Origin: Mytilus trossulus
Taxonomy: Eukaryota; Mollusca; Bivalvia; Mytilida; Mytilidae
Direction: 5' to 3'
NCBI RefSeq assembly: GCF_036588685.1
Contig: NC_086378.1
Coordinates: 14,673,578-14,737,577 of the forward strand
DNA length: 64,000 nt
The notes below the pieces were generated by a model, which worked only from the letters and a program-made list of their open reading frames with translations, was not told the DNA's origin and searched no databases. Of this stretch, positions 56,245 to 64,000 are shown piece by piece. The position numbers and the translations under genes are program-made. Numbering within the stretch: the stretch's first letter is position 1; the number at the start of each line of letters is the position of its first letter.

Positions 56245-56645
56245 TAGAGCAGCGAACGAACGGACGGACGAACGTATAGACACCGCCACCACTATATACC
56301 ACCTGCTTTAAAAAGCGGTACAATTCATAACTACATTTGTTGTGTTGTGTCTGATTTCGTTGCTTTCTTGAGCGCTAGTATCCAGCCAACATATGCAAGT
56401 TTAGCTACCACCATGTAGTAGCAAGTACAGTTGTTACCCTATGTGTCGTTAATTTTCATTTTTCTTGTTCATGTAAGTTGTCGTCCTGTTGTAGTTTAAC
56501 TGCGCATGCTCTTTATTGTGTTCTTTTGCTTTGTAGCGTTTAGATAGGCGAAGGTGAGGTTTGTGCGCATGTCACATCGTTTTAACCCAACCACATGATG
56601 TTAATGTCCCAGGTAGGGTTTTCTGTGTAACGTAGTATAAAATAA
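56245..56645. repeat. Block A, right member of duplicated pair
   Basis: Partner of 5970-6350 in the same orientation; shared phrases include GTCGTCCTGTTGT and TGCGCATG. It is followed, like the left copy, by a piece of the dispersed family with AGATGT. Confidence 0.7.
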
Positions 56646-57686
56646 GAAGATGTCTTATGGTCACCAGTAACCAAATTCCAAGTGCAGCCTTAAACAATGA
56701 GTAAACCCCAAACCGTCAAGTTAGCAAGCTATACAATGTCGATTGTCAAATTAATCAAACGAGAATAAATAACGGTCAGATATATACAAAACAATAAATG
56801 AAAACCAATATGATTAACATCAATACTTTACGACCACTGAATTGCAGGCTTTTTACTTGGGACAGACTCCTACAGAATGTTGAGGGTTTAACATATTCAC
56901 GATCACCAAACCATCTGCCTTAACTGGGCCGGTGTAACATCACACCATAGGACACACTGTTAAACTCCTTTCAAAAGGGATTATGTAATTATTGTTATGT
57001 ATTATGTACTTCGAATATAAGAATAGCAATACTATAACAAAAACTGTGGTCCAACTGTCAAGAAAATTAATTCGACATATATCCTCAGACCAAGCTTTAT
57101 AGTAGATCAGAAGTACATTAAACAATTAATTAAAGCCATTGTATGAGGACGATACTATCAAATTATTAAATTTGTTCAATATCAGGCCAAGAGCTGCATG
57201 GATCGAGGGCTGATATTGACCGAGGGCTGATAATACATGCGATATGAAAAATAACATGTTATGATCTTTTTATCAAATACTTGTAAAAAATAATAATATA
57301 GCTGTACCCCTTGATTTAACTATATTTATTCATTAAATTTGAAGAATTGCCTTAGTCGTGTGACATGACTTTTGTAATCAACAGCTTCCGCTTCATATCC
57401 TTCCAGTTTATATCAACTGTTTCCGGTTATTATTGCAATCCTTTCAGTAACGTTACTAGTATTGCAAAGTATTTCGACGTCATTCTGCAAATTATGGACA
57501 ATAAACCTCAGTGGTACATTTGAGTGAAATCAACATAGTAGAATAAAAGAACGAACATAAGAAACAGGAAAAATTATTATTAAAAATTCAGAACAAATAA
57601 TAATGCAATAAATGGATTTTATTAGGTTTAAACAAAAAATCTTATCTACTAGTATATGGCTTCTCTTGAAGTACAATATAATCATA

Positions 57687-57732
57687 GATTATCGTTGATC
57701 ATCTCAGTTGAGATGACCAATGATAATCTGTT
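57687..57732. repeat. Palindrome
   Basis: AGATTATCGTTGATCATCTC and GAGATGACCAATGATAATCT are inverted copies with two mismatches around a short centre (AGTT). Could be a relic hairpin element. Confidence 0.65.
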
Positions 57733-58077
57733 TATCGCTAGTTTAGCTATGACGATGTTGTCAATTTCATGTCAATTTCATTAGCAACGCCACGTGCCTC
57801 CTTAGTTTCTAGCGATAATTTTCCATCTCAAGCGAGTAGCATGATATTAAAAATTATCACAACAACGGATCAAAGGGAATATGCACAAAATTGCGATAAA
57901 AATAACATAACATGTCATTTTTCATATCAGACACCTTATCAGTCCATGATCTCCGATGAAATTTTGATTGAATCGATAAATACTTTCCTAAATACCACTG
58001 AAGCCTAGTACAATTTCTTAATAGTAAAACAATAGAATCTAGTTTTCAATAAAATTTAAAACATTTACATAATTAAG

Positions 58078-59005
58078 GTAATAAGGCAAATTTAACTCAC
58101 TCGATTTTAAACATAGAGCTATTATTATATATTCTAAATACATTCAATGTCGATACAGAAGTCATTAAAAAAATAATTGTTAACCAGTTCTTATAAATAT
58201 CCTAGGTCAAAATGTAAACACATCTATTTATAACGTGTGGCTACAACGACATATCATCGAACACCATACAAGCATAAGGAATTACAGTTTCTACGGGGAT
58301 TTAAGGGACTTATCTGTGAAAGAATAATGGACATGTATGTATACTTTAACAGTCATTGTTGTATTGATTATGTTATGTGAATTATGGGCCCCATTTTTTT
58401 GTAATTTTGGTATTTCACCTCTGTCTGTACATTATCGTATAAATTTTGTAACGTATCGTATACACTCGCTTTTTTATGTTTTCCCTTTGTCAGGTTACAT
58501 AATGTGTAATAGTACATTCGTTGTCAAGGCATTTGAAACTATAGCTATAAGTACTAAAGTTGATACTCTTTTGATTCTGCATTATTTTAAGATTTCGTTA
58601 TTTGACTGATCTCAATCAAAACATCATATAATTATATTTTCCTTACATGTTTATTTATGTTCAAATATGTTACAACTGTTTGATTAATAATCTTAATTTA
58701 GTTCGGATCTGTTCTTTAGACATTGAAAATCTTGGGAATTCACCTTTTTAATTTGGTTGTCGGTAAGCCAACAGTTTTATTTTATTTATTTTTTATATTT
58801 CAACTAAACGATTTAACTTTCGCTTGAATACATATATACCTACTGCAGATCAATAATTATAATTAACAAAGTATCTATTAAGCGTGTACACTTATTGGTA
58901 AAAGTGTTTTGATAATACATTGAGGTTTAAATTGATTTTCTATAAACCGCTTAAAGAAAATATCCATTTAAACCTTATAATAAATATATTTTCATTGTGA
59001 CTTCC
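58078..59005. repeat. Block B, right member of duplicated pair (no satellite)
   Basis: Collinear partner of 7786-7880 plus 9040-9975. Where the left copy holds the satellite, this one has about 60 bp of plain sequence. The block A to block B distance is about 1.8 kb on both sides. Confidence 0.75.
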
Positions 59006-59861
59006 CTTTTTCACCTTATAAGATAGTCTATTCATATGAAAACACAAATCCGACGTACTATACACTGTGTATCATCGCCACCGGGAATTGGGTACTAACG
59101 AAGCGGAGAGAAATAGAAAAAAAGTAAACATGTTAGGAATTCGTTTAATTTAAAGCATTTCCACTCATCTGATGAGTGTGACGCTTCAAAAATGATTTTC
59201 TGATATATAAATCTTTTAAATTATTAGGCCGATAAGTATAAAATAAATACAAGATTTTGTGTAATACTCCAAAACATGCCACTTAGTACCGGAAAATTTC
59301 GAGGTCTATCGTCCTCTGTAGCCCCATTCTCAAGATATTGAACTGTTTTTCATTATTTTTCCAGACACGATTTTAGATTTTTATAGTGTGGCATCATATT
59401 ACTGAAATTTGTTGTCAAAAACATGTTTTTTTTTTTAAAGAATATGGACAAAAACATTGTTTGTTTGTTGTACGGCGAATTGCAAAATAATAACTTTTGT
59501 CTGTACGGCGTCTTGCAATATATTAAAATTTTAAGAGGAAATTAATCACCGTTTAGATAATATCAAGTGACGATATTTTGTTAATAACAAAGCTTTACAG
59601 GCTTACAAATATACAAAATGCTTATAATACATTACTTATCAAATATTGGCTTATCAAATATATGCCGTTAATTCAGTTCAGGGGACCTCGTTGCGTACCG
59701 CTTTTCGATTTTGTAAAAAAGTTTTTTATTCAACCATATTATCCTAAATACATTCATATATATATATATCGTTATACTACTAACGACTGTATGTGTTGTT
59801 AGGGTGAAATTTTGAAAGTTCAAAAAAATAAACCGTCCATTCATCTTCTGTTGGTGCTAGC

Positions 59862-61310
59862 TTTTTAGCTCACCTGGCCCAAAGGGCCATGTGAGCTTAT
59901 GTCATCACTTGGCGTCCGTCGTCGTCCGTCGTCCGTCGTCCGTCGTCTGTCTTCTGTCGTCTGGCGTCGTCTGTCGTCGAAAACTATTTCAAGAATATTC
60001 TCATCTGAAACAACTAGGCCAAATACTTCCAAACTTTAACTGAATGTTCCTTAAGGTATCTAGTTTATAAATTGTATCCGAACTTTGATCTATCAACAAA
60101 CATGGTCGCCATTGCTAAAAATAGAACATAGGGGTCAAATGTAGTTGTTGGCTTATATCTCAAAAACGAAAGCATTTAGAGCAAATCTGACATGGGGTTA
60201 AATTGTTCATTAGGTCAAGATCTATCAGCCCTAAATTTCAGATGGATCAAACAACCCATTGTTGGGTTGCTGCCACTTAATTGGTAATTTTAAGGAAATT
60301 TTGCAGTTTTTGGTCATTATCTTGAATATTATTATAGATAAAGATAAACTGTAAACAGCAAAAATGATCAGCAAAGTAAGATCTACAAATAAGTTAATAT
60401 GACAATGGAAGTATTATATTGACAATATAATACTTCCATGATATGGGGTTATTGTCCTTAAATGACAATTTTTCACAATTTGTTTATCATATTTGCTAAT
60501 TTTAAAAAATCTTCTCCTCCAAAACTACTCAACCAAATTCAACCAAACTCCAACTGAGTGATCAGTAGGGTGTATAAAATAAAGTTTGTGTTTTACTTTC
60601 TATTTCGTCAAAAAAACATGGCCGTCATGACTAAAAATAGAAAACAGGGTAAAATGCAGTTTTTGGCTAATATCTCAAAAACTCCAGCATTTAGAGCAAA
60701 TAAGACAAGAAAGTTAAAGTATTTATTAGGTCAAGGTCTACCTGTCCAGCCGTATTGGGTAACCGTTTTTTTTAGGTATAATGCCCCTGAATTGATGATT
60801 TTAAAGAAATTTTACAGTTTTTGGTTATTATCTTGAATATTATTATAAATACAGATAAACTGCTTATAGCAAAAATGTTGAGCAAAGTAAGATCTACAAA
60901 TAAGTCAATTTGACCAAGATTGTCAATTGACCCCTTAAGGAGTTATTGCCCTTTAAAGACTTTTTTCACAATTTGTTCATCACGTTGACTTACTTTAAAA
61001 AATCTTCTCCTTTGAAACTGCTGTATCAATTTCAGCCAAACTTAGGCTAAATGAGTTTCAGAGTATCTATATAGTATAAATTTTATATTTCATTTCCTTG
61101 TATGTCAAGAAACATAGCTCTGGCTAAAATAGAACATAGGAGAAAATGATTTATTTTTTTTTGCTTTTGAATCAATGTATTCAAAAGTTTAAAAACCACT
61201 GTACAAAGTCGCAGAAATGCAAAGCTCCATAAGGAATCTTTTATAAAGCTGAATAATTTTAAGAATACACACGCAAGTACCATATTTTTTTATTGACACA
61301 TGGACAGACA
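59862..61310 (+). repeat. Long dispersed repeat with about 480-bp sub-units
   Basis: It starts AGCTCACCTGGCCCAAAGGG and a GTCGTCCGTCGTCC run. It then repeats, about 540 bp apart, AGCAAAGTAAGATCTACAAA and TTTTTCACAATTTGTT. The 92-residue frame at 60558 is inside it and incidental. Confidence 0.75.
60402..60440. repeat. Near-perfect short hairpin inside the long repeat
   Basis: ATGGAAGTATTATATTG, one base, then CAATATAATACTTCCAT: a 17-bp stem. The equivalent site in the second sub-unit (about 60910) lacks it. Confidence 0.8.
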
Positions 61311-61950
61311 ATTGAACGGATGGAAAAGCAGACGGAGTGATTGATTTCAAGAAAAAAGACTATGTTATGAATAATCGAAAATGCTTCAAACACCAAAAGG
61401 GAGGCTTCTTCTGGTTATGTATATTGTTGAGTAAATGTTTTGTGTCAATCAATCGTAGAAAACTTGGGTATTCGTCATGACGTAGGAAAGTGTAACAAAC
61501 AGATAGAATGAGTGAATACTATAGGGCGCGAACATTTTTTTTAATGGCGGGGCTCTTATAAATTATCGTTACATCTCAGTCAGGGTATTCATACGACTCA
61601 TTGCTTACGTGATTTTATTAAAAGGAATTACGAAGGTTCACTGATTTTTATTTTAAATCATCAAAACCAGTGTATAAATCAGAAAGTAAAATGTAAGGTG
61701 TCACAAGTTGAGGTACTTTTTCATCTCCAAGTCCCAATTAAGAACTCTGAGCTGATATAAAAAAAGCCTTGGTCCATCTTTAGATTCATTCTGAATATTT
61801 TTAGACAAAGTCCTATTTTTTCGGCCTCTATTACCAGGCCACACTGTTCAGTTATTTTTTTTTACGAATTGCAAATTGAAAAGGTACTTTATTTTGCACA
61901 ATACCGTCCAGGTACTCCGGGTCAATATAACTTATCAAACATTCCATATA

Positions 61951-62802
61951 TACTAGTCAACAAAAGAAACGATACAAGACTTTTTTTCAAATTAAAGATA
62001 AATTTTTTCGTTCATTGGACCAAAATTGAAGGTAGTAAAACTTAATCATTATGGAAATATAAATCCGCCCAAAATAAAAAAAATAAAATTGCTTTCATGA
62101 CGTTTTTTCGCGATTTTTTTAACATTAAACGACAATTTTAAAAACAGAAATTCCAACTAATGATGCCAACCTCTCATTCAAAGGTAAAGACAGTGTTTGC
62201 CATCAATTTGTATTTAAAAAACATACAGTTTCTTCGTTTATTTGTTAAGCAAAGTTCGGCCCCACGAGAAATCGTTAAAATTTATACATTATCGACTTAC
62301 CATATACAGTAGGTGTAAAGTGAAATTCGAAAAGCGGTAACAATCTTAAAACTTATCCGAAAGGTTTCAAATCAACTGTGTGTTGTTTTCATATCTAAAC
62401 GATTGATTTGAGACGAGAAAAAAAAATGTGCGTTTTTTTGGATTTAAAAAAACACTTCTTTTTCCCAAAAATTTAAAAAAACAATATTTCAACCCATTAG
62501 TTACAACATGAACATAAATTAATTAGCATATTGAATATTTTTAAACAAATATGAAATTTTATTCTGTACTAAGAAAATTATGTGTCGATTTGTTATTCAA
62601 CTTTCCGCAAAACAAATTTGCACCCTATGATCGTTTACACGGAATTTAGATACTTTCCGACAAGTTCTGATTTTCATTATCACATGTGCATACATTGCAA
62701 ATGACAGCTTTTTAAAATAGTGTATCTCATTTTGTTTTATAGTAAATACTTTTTGATAAATTTTATTTCAAAGTCGTGTATCGTTTCTTTTGTTGACTAG
62801 TA
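61951..62802. mobile_element. Non-autonomous TIR DNA transposon
   Basis: The left end CTAGTCAACAAAAGAAACGA continues TACAAGACTTT. The right end is AAAGTCGTGTA then TCGTTTCTTTTGTTGACTAG. The termini, about 32 bp, are flanked by TA on both sides, as in Tc1/mariner-like insertions. No transposase frame is seen. Confidence 0.82.
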
Positions 62803-63905
62803 TACATCTGAATTATTTTCGTCATAGGACTGACCAGGGTTTTAGCTGGATAAGAAGTGGCCTTTCCTTTTAACGTTTACGATACATTACAAATAGACGC
62901 CAGAAATAACTGCAATGGTTAGACGTATAAAGAGGGGCATGAGATATCCCTAAACATGTTTAACACTGTCGCATTTGTTGCACCTGCATGACCCAACTTG
63001 AGTCCGTAACCTTTGCTATAAAGTCTTGTATTTATTTCATTTTTTAAATTTTGGTTCATTTATATGTTTCAAGAAACAAACATTGAACTTCGACCCCCTT
63101 TTGTAGTTAATTGATTGCTCACTTAGGAGACAGCTTCAGGTATACCAATACACAGTTACAAGTTTAGTTTAAAGCCATGGTGAATTTTCTAAATATGTAT
63201 TTTTTTGTACAATTGAATTGATTTTTAGATAGTTGAATAATAATAAAGCCTTCCTAGTGGGTTTATATGAACATTTAGATTATTTTTAGCATGTTTTATG
63301 AGCCATTGTTCAGTTTGACCGTCCATACGTTCCTATCCGTACCGCCATATATTTTGAAAATTTTGTATTGTTTTTTTCAACCAAGATTCGATGCTCGATC
63401 TTTTCAATTCAATTTCATGGAAAAAAACAGCAGAAATGCATATGATTTTTTACCTCTTGAAAGATATATGTCTAGGGTTTCAGGAAAGGTATACCTCTTA
63501 TTGATTGAAATTTTCCTTTGGACCAATTTTTGAGATCTTTGTGACATGTTCAACCCCCTTTTTTGCAATATTTGGTATCAAATAATTGCTGATTGTTTCC
63601 ATAGTTACACAAAAAAAAAGAGATTGCATTTCACCATTATTACTATTGGAAATTAAATCTATGGACGATTCTCTTTCCATAAATATACACATGCTTAACT
63701 CAAATATTAAGCCTTATTAATTAGGAAGGAATGGAAAAAGGGTGTTTAAAAATTATGAGTGTCAATTCTAAGTTTTTTTTTCCTATCTGTGACTTGACAC
63801 CCTACCCTAGTGCATACTTTTCTCGCTGCGATGGGTTGTTTCTTCTTATTGGTCGAGCTTCTCTTTCTTTGACATTTTCTTCATTTTTATTCTCAATTTC
63901 ATTTT
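62803..63905. other. Spacer, no gene recognised
   Basis: Short open frames only; no domain or repeat that I recognise with confidence. Confidence 0.35.
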
Positions 63906-64000
63906 TTCTGGCGTATAAAATTATAATCCTGGTACTTTTGATAACTATTTACACCACTGGGTCGATGCCACTGCTGGTGGACCTTTCGTCCCCGAGGGTA
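63906..64000 (+). repeat. Mussel-type dispersed repeat, cut by the window end
   Basis: TATAATCCTGGTACTTTTGA, then CTGGTGGACCTTTCGTCCCC. The same family appears at 32450-32765 and, inverted, at 40590-40660. Confidence 0.65.

Noticed and set aside
60558..60836. A 92-codon frame downstream of the gene
   Set aside because: Internal to a long dispersed repeat whose other sub-unit does not keep the frame.

Overview
The window is a piece of an intron-dense, A+T-rich animal nuclear genome. It is most likely from a marine bivalve of the Mytilus type. I infer this from the many dispersed repeats, whose wording I recognise from mussel genomic sequence, together with metazoan domain types and small exons separated by 0.3-2.7 kb introns. 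No database search was possible. No tRNA, rRNA, CRISPR or bacterial-type gene was seen.

Layout. (1) 989-3817, + strand: the 3' end of a gene for a secreted-type protein with two Kazal (serine-protease-inhibitor) domains, in three exons; its 5' end is not found in the window. (2) 3.8-12.6 kb: repeat-rich spacer. It holds hairpin elements, a 1.17-kb T-rich satellite with no stop codon in any forward frame, and the 3' end of a LINE retrotransposon. (3) 12717-52546, + strand: one large gene that I could assemble by eye as 33 coding exons. All exon phases join without a break, total coding length is 5946 nt, and the predicted protein is 1981 residues. (4) 52.5-64 kb: 3' flank made of DNA-transposon-like and other dispersed repeats, including a diverged partner of a segment at 6-10 kb.

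The large gene is the main discovery. Its predicted order is: MGxxxS N-myristoylation start; disordered charged linker; three copies of a roughly 75-residue beta-rich module I cannot name, about 105 residues apart; an Ig-like stretch; a malectin-type domain; an F-box-associated (FBA) sugar-binding domain without any F-box; DUF4062; a NACHT/STAND NTPase with clear Walker A and B; a winged-helix-like region; and C-terminal TPRs of the nephrocystin-3/kinesin-light-chain type. Malectin and FBA domains are both known binders of N-glycans. The protein therefore looks like a membrane-tethered cytosolic switch that could read misplaced glycans (ruptured endomembranes, ERAD products, invading particles). 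That role is inference; the domain order is read from the sequence.

A second unusual theme is in the same gene. At five of its splice junctions (donors of exons 3, 5, 15 and 19, acceptor of exon 25) the junction itself is locally duplicated in the adjoining intron, giving arrays of 2 to about 12 decoy splice sites. One of these junctions uses a GC-AG intron. The Kazal gene shows a separate neat pattern: both Kazal domains are cut by an intron at the same codon and in the same phase.
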